64,000 bases of DNA, from positions 1,302,001-1,366,000 of the forward strand of contig NZ_JACNYK010000002.1 of the NCBI RefSeq assembly GCF_014692505.1. The letters run 5' to 3'. The notes beneath the pieces are model-generated. The model made no database searches. It saw nothing but the letters and a program-made list of their open reading frames with translations, and was not told where the DNA came from. This document shows, one piece after another, positions 8,280 to 16,985 of this stretch. The stretch's first letter is position 1. The number at the start of each line of letters is the position of its first letter. Position numbers and translations under genes: made by a program. This stretch comes from Sphingobacterium arenae (GTDB taxonomy: Bacteria; Bacteroidota; Bacteroidia; Sphingobacteriales; Sphingobacteriaceae).

Positions 8280-8708
8280 ATGTTAACAGGAATGAAACAT
8301 CTACATTCGACGCTGGCTATTATATTATTGCTGGCATTGGTCGTTGCCATTGTGATTACTTTGGCAAATTATTTGGGGAAAAAACAGTACAACCGCAAAA
8401 TTGCGTTATTGGGTCTTATTTCAGCTCATTTGCAATTCGTCGTGGGTTTGGTCATTTATTTTGTGTCGCCATTGGGTATCCAAGCATTTTCTGGCGAAAA
8501 CATGAAAAACAGCTTATCCCGCCTTTACTTTTTGGAGCACCCGTTGATGATGCTTATTGCTATTATCTTGATTACAGCCGGTTATTCGAAAGCAAAACGT
8601 CAAGTCGATGCGCAAAAAGCAAATAAAACGGTACTCCTATTCTACATTATTGGTTTAATTCTGATCTTATCTCGTATCCCCTGGAGTACCTGGTCGATCT
8701 TAGCGTAA
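8280..8708 (+). CDS. Four-helix integral membrane protein, function unknown
   Basis: Short inner-membrane protein of 142 residues with four predicted hydrophobic segments (about residues 10-30, 43-63, 82-102 and 118-138). Histidines lie near the membrane faces (KHLHSTLA, SAHLQF, EHPLMM). Their spacing resembles small b-type cytochrome-like proteins, but no family was recognised with certainty and haem binding is speculation. It lies 39 bases after the M28 peptidase in the same direction, so co-transcription is likely. A strong bidirectional terminator follows. Confidence 0.75.
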   Translation: MLTGMKHLHSTLAIILLLALVVAIVITLANYLGKKQYNRKIALLGLISAHLQFVVGLVIYFVSPLGIQAFSGENMKNSLSRLYFLEHPLMMLIAIILITAGYSKAKRQVDAQKANKTVLLFYIIGLILILSRIPWSTWSILA

Positions 8709-8710
8709 AA

Positions 8711-8748
8711 CAAAAAACCCGGACGAAATGTCCGGGTTTTTGTTTTTT
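8711..8748. terminator. Bidirectional intrinsic terminator
   Basis: AAAACCCGGAC and GTCCGGGTTTT form an 11-bp stem with a short AT loop, with A-run before and T-run after. It serves both the plus-strand gene ending at 8708 and the minus-strand gene ending at 8774. Confidence 0.85.
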
Positions 8749-8773
8749 TAAATGAATGACAGAAAAAGATTGT

Positions 8774-9034
8774 TTAGTTTTTGTTCTTCCCAAATCCTAA
8801 AATATCGAATACCACTTTAAATGCGATGATCGATGCTACAATCATTAATATGTTCGCTATCAAGGAAAACATAAAGGTCATCTGATTTAGAGAAGGCAAA
8901 ACATCAGGAACAAACCGGATGAATACACCTACCAAACCAACGACAATCGCAACCGTTAACTGTACATAATATTCCGTGCGGTTGGCATTATTATCTGTCT
9001 TTTTTGCGGGTCTTTGAGACACAGTATTTTCCAT
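8774..9034 (-). CDS. Small two-helix membrane protein, function unknown
   Basis: Protein of 86 residues. It has a polar, lysine/asparagine-rich N-terminus (about 1-22), two hydrophobic helices (about 26-43 and 51-77) and a short basic end (GFGKNKN). No family recognised. It is a single gene closed by the terminator at 8711-8748. Its promoter region (9061-9095) is notable: it shares a dyad and -7 block with the promoter of the unrelated membrane protein at 25929-26720. Confidence 0.65.
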   Translation of the reverse strand: MENTVSQRPAKKTDNNANRTEYYVQLTVAIVVGLVGVFIRFVPDVLPSLNQMTFMFSLIANILMIVASIIAFKVVFDILGFGKNKN

Positions 9035-9060
9035 AGCAATCTATATCTTTTTTATTTTGA

Positions 9061-9095
9061 CAAACTTAAATAAAATGCTTTGCATTCACGAATGC
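9061..9095 (-). promoter_or_regulatory. Promoter with dyad operator, copy 1
   Basis: On the minus strand a perfect dyad GCATTC-GT-GAATGC (9095-9082), 13 nt, then TAAGTTTG (9068-9061), a match to the -7 consensus. The dyad covers the -33 position, where no TTG is present. The same layout with the same 13-nt spacing recurs at 26738-26772. Transcript start would be about 20-25 nt before the gene's ATG. Confidence 0.5.
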
Positions 9096-9227
9096 TAATA
9101 GCAAAAAATTATACGTCATTCTTTTTACATCCAATTTAATGGTGTGTAATATAAGATTTATCCTTCCGATGCGTGGTTTGCATAAATCATGATGGTTTCT
9201 TATTATTGCAACGGAGATTTATCGAAC

Positions 9228-9761
9228 GTGAAACAAATTACTAGCATGCTGATTTTCGTTTATTTGTTCCTTGCATCAGCACAGGCGCAACCACAACGTA
9301 TCGATAATTTTATCGTCAAGGAAAACCTCACTCAAAACAACAAGCTGGCTATTATCGCGCTTGACAGTGCGGAGCAACCGTTAGAGCGTATCAACGGCAC
9401 CTTTGTATTTAACCTCAATGGCTTTCAACAGAACCTGCAGTTTCACGATGGGGTCGCTGTTGTGCAACAGCCGGTGGAATCGTCGACATTTGTTTTCTTC
9501 AAACACAAAAACCAACAAAAGACAGTAAGCAAACTATATTATATCCATAAGAAAGACAGCGAGCTGAAGCCTTTTCAAATCAATGGGTTGCTTTTGTTAC
9601 TCATTCCGTTAGCTATATTGTTAATAGCTTACCTGTTTAGACGGTTTCTCGTGGTCTTCATTATCCTAGCACTTGTTTATGCCTATTTCCATTTTTCCAA
9701 AGGACTCGATTTTTCCAATATCGCAGAAAGCATATTGGATGCATTGAAAAATTTAATCTAA
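9228..9761 (+). CDS. Secreted, membrane-anchored protein of unknown function
   Basis: Protein of about 177 residues. I chose GTG at 9228 because the hydrophobic signal peptide starts there (VKQITSMLIFVYLFLASAQA) and a GGAG lies 12 bases before it; an in-frame ATG at 9189 would add 13 polar residues. After the signal peptide comes a beta-rich periplasmic stretch (about 22-115) containing LNGFQQNLQFHDGVAVVQQP. Two hydrophobic segments follow near the C-terminus (about 120-158). No known domain recognised. It converges with tamL and overlaps its 3' end by 4 bases. Confidence 0.6.
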   Translation: MKQITSMLIFVYLFLASAQAQPQRIDNFIVKENLTQNNKLAIIALDSAEQPLERINGTFVFNLNGFQQNLQFHDGVAVVQQPVESSTFVFFKHKNQQKTVSKLYYIHKKDSELKPFQINGLLLLLIPLAILLIAYLFRRFLVVFIILALVYAYFHFSKGLDFSNIAESILDALKNLI

Positions 9762-12109
9762 AAAGGTAGCCCCACACTAAAATTATATTGGATAAAATTA
9801 TAGCGGTCCGGGCGGTGGGTTTCATAAAAATGGTCTTTGAATTCGCGACTATTAAAAAATTCTTTTATGACCCACTGCTCGCCTTTCGCAAATTGTGGAT
9901 CTTTTAATTTTAGCCCTGCATCTAAACGAATAATAAAATAATCCATATCCAACCGCAAACCGAATCCTGTACCTAATGCAATCTGGGAAAGAAATTCATT
10001 CGTTTTAAATGTCCCATTGGTTGTAATTTCATTATCCCGAAGTAACCAGATGTTTCCGGCATCCAGAAAGGTCGCCCCGTTCAACTTCGCTCCCAAAAAA
10101 TTATTCAACATCCTAAATCTGAACTCTGCATTCGCCTCTAGCTTAAGTTCACCCAACTGGTCCAGATTGCGCAAATTTAGGCGTAAACGTTCCGGTAAAT
10201 CCGCCCGATTGTAGTTACCGGGACCCAACGTACGTGCCTGCCAAGCCCGTATGCCATTCATTCCCCCACCAAAGAAGCTTTTTTCGAATATCAACAACCG
10301 GGAATTGTTTCCGTATGGAACAGCAACCCCACCGTTGAATCGCAACACAAATTGTTTATTGCCGCCTAAATGACGATACCACCGGTAGTCAATTTCCGTT
10401 TTGGCAAATTGTAAGTAGGGTACACCAAACAACAGGCGCTCACCTTCCGCCGACATGTTTAACTTTAATACTTCGCTTAACACACCCAATAAATTTCCGC
10501 TGCTTTCCAATCCGATACGGAAGTAACCGAAATTCTCCTTCGTTAGCAGTTTTGCGGCATTGAATGTATAGTTATATTGTGCATTTAAACCAAAATATTC
10601 CCGATTATTACTTCTGATGTATAATAGATAGCCTTCGTCTTCTAATTGCTGCTGAAATGCTTGATCTAATCGTCCAACCCGATATTCGACGGAAACAGGG
10701 GTTAAACTATGCTGTGAACGCGGGCTCGTATACCATATATAATTTAAGGAGTTGGTAAAATATCTATTGGAATAGGTTTGATCTTGCTGAAAAAATTGCA
10801 GGGTACTAGAAAATGTCGTTCGTGGTAACCCGTAAGTTCCCGTACTGGAATTTTCGAAAGGTGTCATCAGACGTGGGATAATAAGGTTAACCCCCACTTG
10901 AAAATCATTGTTAAAGATTTTATTCGCCAAGCTTCCCGCTAACCGAGGGTCAAACAGCACCCCATAGCGCATCTTGACTTCCAGTTGTTCTGCGCCACCA
11001 AATACGTTTCGATGCGAAAAAGTATTCCCCACATTGAAACCACTCATACCCGAACTAAACGTAAATTCGCCTTCCACTTGGTTTGCCATAACCGGTCGGG
11101 GGGTCAATTCGTAATAGGTATTCAAACGGCCATCCCCTACTTTTTGATGATTGATCTTTACATTCCTAAAACCATTCATTTCGTAAAGACGGTCATACGA
11201 TTGATTTTCTTTTTTGAGGTCATAGCGCATACCCGGCCGTAAATACATATACCGGGACAAGGGTTTCAGCCGAAAACGGCCGGTTTCGTCGTTATAGCTC
11301 ATATCGAGGCTGGTATCTACAGCCAAATAAGGGTCTCGCGTGCTGATCTGTCCATAAGGCAATATGACCTTTACAAAAACACTGTCAATTTGATAAATAG
11401 TGTGGGTTGTACTATCCGTGGGATTTTCTATTTCCACGCGGAGGTTAGCTTGTTTGGCAACGGCATTGGTATCAATTCCGACCCGCATATATTGTCTAAG
11501 GTAATCGTAGTATCCTCTTTCTTTCAGTTTTTCATAAAGTTTCTCCCGCTCACCCAACAAATCTGCACTGTCAAACTGTTTTCCTGTCTTAGCTGGCGAT
11601 TTCGACCTTACTTCTTGCGCGTAGATGGCCTCGATTGTCGGATCGTCGGCATGGTAGTGGATATTGCCAAACCGAAACGGTTGTCCCAATGCGACCTGGA
11701 AATCTATATGAGCTTTCTTTTTTTTCACTTCAACTTGTGGCGTCACAAGTGCATTAAAATACCCCTTCGTCTGCAGGTATCGGTTAATCTGCTGCGCCGA
11801 TAGCTCCACGAGCGAAGAATCCAATACATGAGGCGGTTCGCCCACGTTCCGTCTATTTTCTACTTTATATCGCCCTTTCCGCGTGTTGAATAAATTATAT
11901 ATCGTTAGATTTAATCTTGAATTCGGTTTAATCTCATTCGATATATAAGCGGTTGCGTTTTCTTTTATTTCCGGCGATATGCCCGTAATATCCACATCCG
12001 TCACTAATGCCTGCCCCTCCTCTAAGTATCTTGCCGAACGACAGGATGCAAAAAATAGCAACAAAAGCATTATACTTGCAGAAACAAAAAAACTGTACTT
12101 CTTAATCAT
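9758..12109 (-). CDS. tamL: TamL: lipid-anchored BamA/TamA-family outer membrane protein
   Basis: Outer-membrane Omp85-family protein of 783 residues. Unlike proteobacterial TamA it begins with a lipoprotein signal (FFASC, Cys23), which is characteristic of TamL, the Bacteroidota counterpart that works with TamB in envelope assembly. POTRA-like repeats occupy about residues 35-330 (LEEGQALVTDVDI, then LQTKGYFNALVTPQVEV, then LKERGYYDYLRQYMRVG). The C-terminal ~400 residues are the 16-strand barrel, with FFGGGMNGIRAWQARTLGPG matching the Omp85 barrel loop region. The start codon lies only 6 bases from that of the divergent methyltransferase gene at 12116. No TamB gene is next to it. Confidence 0.88.
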   Translation of the reverse strand: MIKKYSFFVSASIMLLLLFFASCRSARYLEEGQALVTDVDITGISPEIKENATAYISNEIKPNSRLNLTIYNLFNTRKGRYKVENRRNVGEPPHVLDSSLVELSAQQINRYLQTKGYFNALVTPQVEVKKKKAHIDFQVALGQPFRFGNIHYHADDPTIEAIYAQEVRSKSPAKTGKQFDSADLLGEREKLYEKLKERGYYDYLRQYMRVGIDTNAVAKQANLRVEIENPTDSTTHTIYQIDSVFVKVILPYGQISTRDPYLAVDTSLDMSYNDETGRFRLKPLSRYMYLRPGMRYDLKKENQSYDRLYEMNGFRNVKINHQKVGDGRLNTYYELTPRPVMANQVEGEFTFSSGMSGFNVGNTFSHRNVFGGAEQLEVKMRYGVLFDPRLAGSLANKIFNNDFQVGVNLIIPRLMTPFENSSTGTYGLPRTTFSSTLQFFQQDQTYSNRYFTNSLNYIWYTSPRSQHSLTPVSVEYRVGRLDQAFQQQLEDEGYLLYIRSNNREYFGLNAQYNYTFNAAKLLTKENFGYFRIGLESSGNLLGVLSEVLKLNMSAEGERLLFGVPYLQFAKTEIDYRWYRHLGGNKQFVLRFNGGVAVPYGNNSRLLIFEKSFFGGGMNGIRAWQARTLGPGNYNRADLPERLRLNLRNLDQLGELKLEANAEFRFRMLNNFLGAKLNGATFLDAGNIWLLRDNEITTNGTFKTNEFLSQIALGTGFGLRLDMDYFIIRLDAGLKLKDPQFAKGEQWVIKEFFNSREFKDHFYETHRPDRYNFIQYNFSVGLPF

Positions 12110-12115
12110 TAAGCA

Positions 12116-12871
12116 ATGTTATCAAAAGCGCAAATTAGTTTAATTACGTCATTGCAACATAAAAAGTTTCGCAAACAGCATGGACTTTTTATCGTCGAAG
12201 GAGTGAAGTCAGTGCTCGAGTTTCTATCTTCTGATTACCAAATTCACAGCTTATACACCACGTCGGAAGCTCGAACAAAAATGGGCAATTTACCGCAAAA
12301 AATAAAATGTATAACGGTTAGTGCAGCGGAAATTCAAAAAATATCTGGTTTGACCAATCCTCAGGGGGTATTGGCACTTGTTCATCTTCCAACGGTTGAA
12401 AGCTTTGATTGGGCTCTTTTAAGGCAACAACACAATTTGCTTTTGGACGATATACAGGATCCGGGAAATTTAGGAACCATTATTCGAACAGCGGAATGGT
12501 TTGGCATAAACCACATTATTTGTTCCATCGGTACCGTGGATGCCTTCAATCCGAAAGTTGTCCAAGCAACAATGGGTTCGTTGGCACGCGTTAAAGTGTA
12601 TTATACAGCATTGGCCGATTTCATAAAACAAGCTGAAATACCTACTTTTGCCGCACTGCTTGAAGGCAAATCCATATACAAGACAGCATTCGGAAATGCC
12701 GGGCTAATCATCTTGGGTAATGAAGGAAACGGCATCCGCCAAGAAATCATTGAGCAAGTAGATCACGCGATTACCATCCCCCGCATAGGAAGTGCAGAAT
12801 CGCTCAATGTAGCTGTCGCTACTACGATTTTCTGTTCAGAGATTGCAAGACAGAAATTAGAACCATCATAG
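12116..12871 (+). CDS. SpoU/TrmH-family RNA 2'-O-methyltransferase
   Basis: SPOUT-class methyltransferase of 251 residues, probably acting on ribosomal RNA. An N-terminal substrate-binding domain (about 1-85, FRKQHGLFIVEGVKSVLE) precedes the knotted catalytic domain. All three SpoU motifs are visible: motif 1 LLLDDIQDPGNLGTIIRTAE (about 103-122), motif 2 LIILGNEGNGI (about 199-209) and motif 3 IPRIGSAESLNVAVATTIF (about 222-240). The exact target nucleotide (RlmB-like or another) cannot be assigned. Its ATG is 6 bases from the tamL start, so its promoter must lie within tamL coding DNA. Confidence 0.9.
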   Translation: MLSKAQISLITSLQHKKFRKQHGLFIVEGVKSVLEFLSSDYQIHSLYTTSEARTKMGNLPQKIKCITVSAAEIQKISGLTNPQGVLALVHLPTVESFDWALLRQQHNLLLDDIQDPGNLGTIIRTAEWFGINHIICSIGTVDAFNPKVVQATMGSLARVKVYYTALADFIKQAEIPTFAALLEGKSIYKTAFGNAGLIILGNEGNGIRQEIIEQVDHAITIPRIGSAESLNVAVATTIFCSEIARQKLEPS

Positions 12872-12948
12872 TTTATTTTAAACCGAATATAGTGAACGCA
12901 GCCATACAATTGAGATTTAACACGCATAGATCATTATTCGAATGAAAA

Positions 12949-14133
12949 ATGGATAATCCTGTAGACAAGACCAAGTCGATATACACTTTACCGTTTATTT
13001 TACTATGTCTGAGCTCGCTACTGTTTTGCGCGAGTTTCAATATGATAATTCCGGAGTTGCCGAATCATCTTAGTCAGATGGGGGGAGCCGAACACAAGGG
13101 GTTGATTATCGCCCTTTTCACATTGACAGCCGGCATATCCCGCCCTTTCAGCGGTAAACTTACAGACCGCTGGGGACGCGTCCCCGTCATGATCATTGGC
13201 TCCGTTGTCTGTTTTATTTGTGGTTTTCTTTATCCTATTTTAACTTCTATAGCTGGATTTTTCTTTCTCAGACTTATCCACGGCTTTTCCACAGGTTTCA
13301 AACCAACGGCAACCGCGGCTTATATTGCCGACATCATTCCACAAAGTCGCTGGGGTGAAGCCTTGGGTATGCACGGTCTTGCTTTTGCAGTGGGCAGCGC
13401 CGTCGGACCGGCTATAGGGAGCTACATTGCCAAAGATTACGGCATTGATTTTATGTTCTATTGTTCATCGGCATTCGCATTGCTATCCATTCTCATCGTC
13501 ATACGCATGGGAGAAACGCTAGCCGACAAACACACGTTTTCCTGGAGTATGCTTCGGATTAATAGAGGTGAAATCATCGAATGGCGTGCCATTCCAGCGG
13601 GCATTGTTACCTTACTGTCCTATTCCGGTTACGGTGTTATCCTCACGTTGATTCCCGATTGGAGCGATCATCTAGGTATTGGTAATAAAGGTTTATTTTT
13701 CACCGCGTACACGTTAGCTTCCATCAGCATCCGTTTTATCTCCGGAAAAGTATCAGACCGCTATGGACGGATACGCGTGATGTATGTCGGGATTGTCATC
13801 ATCTCTATTTCCTTGTTGCTCTTAGGATTAAACGACTCGATAGAAGGCCTAATTGGGGGTGCTATCGTATACGGTGTAGGGAGCGGAATCCTCTCCCCCG
13901 CCGTTAACGCTTGGACGATAGACCTTAGTTTGCCACAGCATAGAGGAAAAGCAATGGCAACCATGTATATCGCTTTAGAAATAGGCATCGGCGGAGGCGC
14001 ACTTTTAGCCGGATATATTTATCGCGATGAGATTAGCAAAATTCCTTTTATATTTATGCTCAATAGCGTCATCATATTTTTAGCTTTTTTTTACGTGCTC
14101 CAATGGGATATAAAAAACAAAAGGAGCCACTAA
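12949..14133 (+). CDS. Major facilitator superfamily transporter
   Basis: Inner-membrane secondary transporter of 394 residues with 12 predicted helices. The MFS signature loop after helix 2 is present (GKLTDRWGRVPVMIIGS, about residues 67-83) and is repeated in the C-terminal half (GKVSDRYGRIRVMYVG, about 266-281). The helix 5 region reads GLAFAVGSAVGPAIGSYIA. This resembles small drug/metabolite exporters (DHA1-like), but the substrate is unknown. The start ATG at 12949 lies 7 bases after another in-frame-looking ATG (12942), which reads in a different frame. It is followed after 31 bases by the AI-2E family gene, possibly as an operon. Confidence 0.9.
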   Translation: MDNPVDKTKSIYTLPFILLCLSSLLFCASFNMIIPELPNHLSQMGGAEHKGLIIALFTLTAGISRPFSGKLTDRWGRVPVMIIGSVVCFICGFLYPILTSIAGFFFLRLIHGFSTGFKPTATAAYIADIIPQSRWGEALGMHGLAFAVGSAVGPAIGSYIAKDYGIDFMFYCSSAFALLSILIVIRMGETLADKHTFSWSMLRINRGEIIEWRAIPAGIVTLLSYSGYGVILTLIPDWSDHLGIGNKGLFFTAYTLASISIRFISGKVSDRYGRIRVMYVGIVIISISLLLLGLNDSIEGLIGGAIVYGVGSGILSPAVNAWTIDLSLPQHRGKAMATMYIALEIGIGGGALLAGYIYRDEISKIPFIFMLNSVIIFLAFFYVLQWDIKNKRSH

Positions 14134-14164
14134 ACGTTTTAACTTACAACTAAGAGGCCTTAAC

Positions 14165-15427
14165 ATGGATAATAATTCTAAAAAATACCCTTACTCGCTT
14201 GATTTAGCATCGAGCCTGATTGCCACGGCATTTTTACTGGCGTTCATGTACTTCACGCAAAGCCTTCTCGTACCGTTGCTGTTTTCTATTCTAATTTCCA
14301 TTTCGTTATTTCCTTTGGCACGGTTCTTCGAACGCCTTCGTTTTGGACGAGCTTTTGCCGCCGTACTCTCGGTTATTATTGCCATTGCGATTATTTGGGC
14401 CATTGGCTGGTTTATTGTGCATCAAAGTATTATTATCGGCAAAGATGCGTCATCTATTACAGCAAAAGTGGTATCGGTATTGGAGCGGGCACAAGCTTGG
14501 GTAGAGGAAAGTTTCGGTATTGAGCGCAGCGAGATCATGAATCAACTTCGAGACCAAGGGAATAAAATGGCGTCCAACGCCGGCAGTGTCGTTACCGCTA
14601 CGTTTGGATCGATCGGTAATATGGTTGCGGGTGTCGTGTTGGTACCGCTGTTTAGCTTTTTCTTACTCTATTACCGTGATTTCTTTCGAGAATTCTTTTT
14701 TAGAGCCTTCAAAAGTGTTCCGCACACAAAAGTTGATAAAACATTGAACAAGATATATGATGTCGTACAAAGTTACCTGTTAGGTTTGATCACAGTAATG
14801 GGTATTGTTGCCGTGCTGAATACTGTCGGGCTGATGGCTTTGGGCATCGATTACGCTTGGTTTTTTGGTACACTGGCCTCTTTACTCATGCTCCTTCCTT
14901 ATATTGGGATTGCCATCGGCTCTATTTTACCCGCCTTATTTGCGCTAGCCGTCAAAGATAGCGCCTGGTATGCGATAGGCGTCATTGCTTGGTTTCAAGT
15001 GGTACAGTTCATGGAAGGGAATATTATTACACCCAATATCGTCGGCAGCAAAGTTAGCATTAACCCACTCATGGCCATTATCGCCATTCTATTGGGCGGT
15101 ATGCTGTTCGGACTTTCCGGTTTGATTCTGGCCTTACCGTTAACGGCAACCATCAAAGTGCTGTTTGATGCCATTCCGTCTATGGAGGCCTTCGGCTTCC
15201 TTATCGGTGAACCGGAAAAAGAGCATCTCAAACGAAATGCCACACAGGTGTTACTCATGAAGTGGGGTGTTGTCAGAAAGCCCAAGAACTCCAAAAAAGT
15301 GGAGGTCGAGGTAGACGTAGACACCGAAGCTGTTCCAGAGACTATCACCATGAAGTACAAGGAGATTCACGAATCGGAAGAATCACCGAAAGACGATGAA
15401 GATAGTGCAGCTAATTCAAAATCTTAA
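14165..15427 (+). CDS. AI-2E family (PerM-type) transporter
   Basis: Inner-membrane permease-like protein of 420 residues with seven to eight hydrophobic segments. It has the family's glycine-rich final helices (PNIVGSKVSINPLMAIIAIL and LLGGMLFGLSGLILALPLTA, about 290-335). Members of this family have been linked to autoinducer-2 export and to Na+/H+ exchange, so the substrate here is open. The last ~50 residues form a hydrophilic, strongly acidic tail (VEVEVDVDTEAVPE, ESEESPKDDEDSA) not needed for the fold. The 3' end overlaps the convergent holA gene by 17 bases (15411-15427), so the two transcripts are complementary at their ends. Confidence 0.9.
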   Translation: MDNNSKKYPYSLDLASSLIATAFLLAFMYFTQSLLVPLLFSILISISLFPLARFFERLRFGRAFAAVLSVIIAIAIIWAIGWFIVHQSIIIGKDASSITAKVVSVLERAQAWVEESFGIERSEIMNQLRDQGNKMASNAGSVVTATFGSIGNMVAGVVLVPLFSFFLLYYRDFFREFFFRAFKSVPHTKVDKTLNKIYDVVQSYLLGLITVMGIVAVLNTVGLMALGIDYAWFFGTLASLLMLLPYIGIAIGSILPALFALAVKDSAWYAIGVIAWFQVVQFMEGNIITPNIVGSKVSINPLMAIIAILLGGMLFGLSGLILALPLTATIKVLFDAIPSMEAFGFLIGEPEKEHLKRNATQVLLMKWGVVRKPKNSKKVEVEVDVDTEAVPETITMKYKEIHESEESPKDDEDSAANSKS

Positions 15428-16421
15428 ATACGAGCTCACGGATAATTTCTCCATTTTCGGTAAATGGTCCAACGTCCAGTCCCTTGGTTTTTAAATCATA
15501 TGTACTCAAATGATGGATGACTTCAAATGTTTTTTTCCGATTGAAATTTCGTGCAGCCATTTCATACTCTTTTAGGAAAAAAGCATGTACGCCAAGTTGC
15601 TTTGACGCGACTTGAGGTGATTTGTCCGGTAGATAATGATATTTTAAAATCTTCGTAAAATAATTCCCTAAATTGCCAATAACAACGGGCAATGGATTCG
15701 ATTTGGGATTCGATGCGAAATAGTCTACAATTTGCATGGCTTTCACCACGTTTCTTTTGGCCAAAGCAGATTGCAGTTCGAACACATTAAAATCCTTGCT
15801 GATACCGATATTTTGTTCGATATGCAGCGGTTGAATCTCTTGCTCTTTGGGAACATTTAAAATCAGTTTATTGATTTCATTGGCGATTTTTGACAAATCT
15901 GTCCCCAGATAGTCCGCCATCATGGCCGCAGCTTGTGGATGAATTTGACGCTGAGCAACTCGAAACTGCTCCATAATCCATTCCCCCACCTTATTCTCAT
16001 AAAGTTTAGGTGACTCGAGGACTACTCCCGATTTTTCAAAAGCCTTGTAAATTTTCTTGCGCTTATCGAATTTGTTATGCTTATATGCAAACACCAAGAT
16101 CGTTGTCGGCGTTAGATGCTCTAGATATTTCAGTAATAAGTCTTCTTCTGTTTTCCATTTCAGATCCTGTGCTTCCTTGATAAGGATCAATTGATGGTCG
16201 CTCATCATCGGATAACGCTTTGCTGCGTTCACGACATTCACTAGGCTGGTATCCTTTCCATACCATATGGATTGGTCAAAACCTTTTTGCGCATCATCCA
16301 ATACCTGTTCTTCCAATGCGTCACTTATCAAATCAATATAATAGGATTCTTCTCCATGAAGAAGATACACTGGGCTGAATTTTCTTTTTTTGATGTCGGC
16401 GAAGACGGTACTTGCATTCAT
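15411..16421 (-). CDS. holA: DNA polymerase III subunit delta
   Basis: Clamp-loader delta subunit of 336 residues, which opens the beta sliding clamp. The N-terminal fold begins with VYLLHGEESYYIDLISDALEE (about residues 19-39), the typical HolA opening. The middle has VLVFAYKHNKFDKRKKIYK and the DnaA-N-like region with LGTDLSKIANEINKLIL (about 170-186). The C-terminal collar domain includes FNVFELQSALAKRN. No ATP-binding P-loop is present, as expected for delta. It diverges from the HsdR_N-like gene at 16461 with 39 bases between starts. Confidence 0.93.
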   Translation of the reverse strand: MNASTVFADIKKRKFSPVYLLHGEESYYIDLISDALEEQVLDDAQKGFDQSIWYGKDTSLVNVVNAAKRYPMMSDHQLILIKEAQDLKWKTEEDLLLKYLEHLTPTTILVFAYKHNKFDKRKKIYKAFEKSGVVLESPKLYENKVGEWIMEQFRVAQRQIHPQAAAMMADYLGTDLSKIANEINKLILNVPKEQEIQPLHIEQNIGISKDFNVFELQSALAKRNVVKAMQIVDYFASNPKSNPLPVVIGNLGNYFTKILKYHYLPDKSPQVASKQLGVHAFFLKEYEMAARNFNRKKTFEVIHHLSTYDLKTKGLDVGPFTENGEIIRELVFKILN

Positions 16422-16424
16422 ACC

Positions 16425-16457
16425 TTGCGAAAATACGATTTTAATTTTTTACTTTTG
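16425..16457 (+). promoter_or_regulatory. Promoter with full -33/-7 consensus, 3 nt before the start codon
   Basis: TTG (16425-16427), 22 nt, TACTTTTG (16450-16457), then TGT and the ATG at 16461. By the usual placement of TAnnTTTG around -7, the predicted transcript starts at or next to the ATG, i.e. a leaderless mRNA. Confidence 0.65.
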
Positions 16458-16460
16458 TGT

Positions 16461-16928
16461 ATGTTTGAGCCGATCCCTTTGAATTTGCCTCCCTATTCTT
16501 CTAAGATAACGCAAAAACTTAATAAGTTCTTTATTTTTGACGAACTCCGGAAAAAAGATTTAGTACTCACACCGGAGGAATGGGTAAGGCAGCATTGGGT
16601 GAACTACCTCCATAAACATAAGGGCTACCCGAAGTCGCTGATGCACATAGAAGGAGGGCTAAAACTGAACACCTTGCAGAAGCGTAGTGACCTATTGGTC
16701 TTTAACAACTGCGGAGAAAAAATACTTTTGGCAGAGTTTAAGTCACCTACTGTCAAAATTACCGAAAAGGTATTTCAGCAGATTGCCAACTACAACAGCG
16801 TCCACAGAATACCTTTCCTCATCGTTAGCAATGGTCTTGAACACTATTACTGTCGCATATATTTCGAAGAAAATAGGTTTGAGTTTCTACCCGAACTGCC
16901 AAATTACAATTCGGTTCTAAATTTGTAA
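16461..16928 (+). CDS. HsdR_N-type (type I restriction R-subunit N-terminal) nuclease-like protein
   Basis: Stand-alone protein of 155 residues matching the N-terminal nuclease module of type I restriction R subunits. A PD-(D/E)xK pattern is visible: Asp77 in KRSDLLVF, then Glu92 and Lys94 in LLAEFKSP. Another acidic residue lies in HIEGGLKL (Glu64). No helicase or methylase partner is nearby, so it is not part of a restriction locus here; this gene next to holA is a recurring arrangement in Bacteroidota as far as I recall. The frame is open upstream to 16272, inside holA. I chose 16461 because the promoter box at 16450-16457 lies directly before it. Confidence 0.85.
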   Translation: MFEPIPLNLPPYSSKITQKLNKFFIFDELRKKDLVLTPEEWVRQHWVNYLHKHKGYPKSLMHIEGGLKLNTLQKRSDLLVFNNCGEKILLAEFKSPTVKITEKVFQQIANYNSVHRIPFLIVSNGLEHYYCRIYFEENRFEFLPELPNYNSVLNL

Positions 16929-16985
16929 CACATATTAAAATTATAATTTTATATTAGTCTTTGGAAAATAGAAAAACAGAACAAC

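Noticed and set aside
15411..15427. Possible frameshift or misassembly where the AI-2E gene overlaps holA
   Set aside because: Both proteins end with normal C-terminal regions; a 17-base convergent overlap is common in compact genomes.
16272..16928. Longer 218-residue reading of the HsdR_N-like gene starting inside holA
   Set aside because: The first 63 codons overlap holA coding DNA and the promoter at 16425-16457 lies downstream of that start. The ATG at 16461 gives the normal domain.
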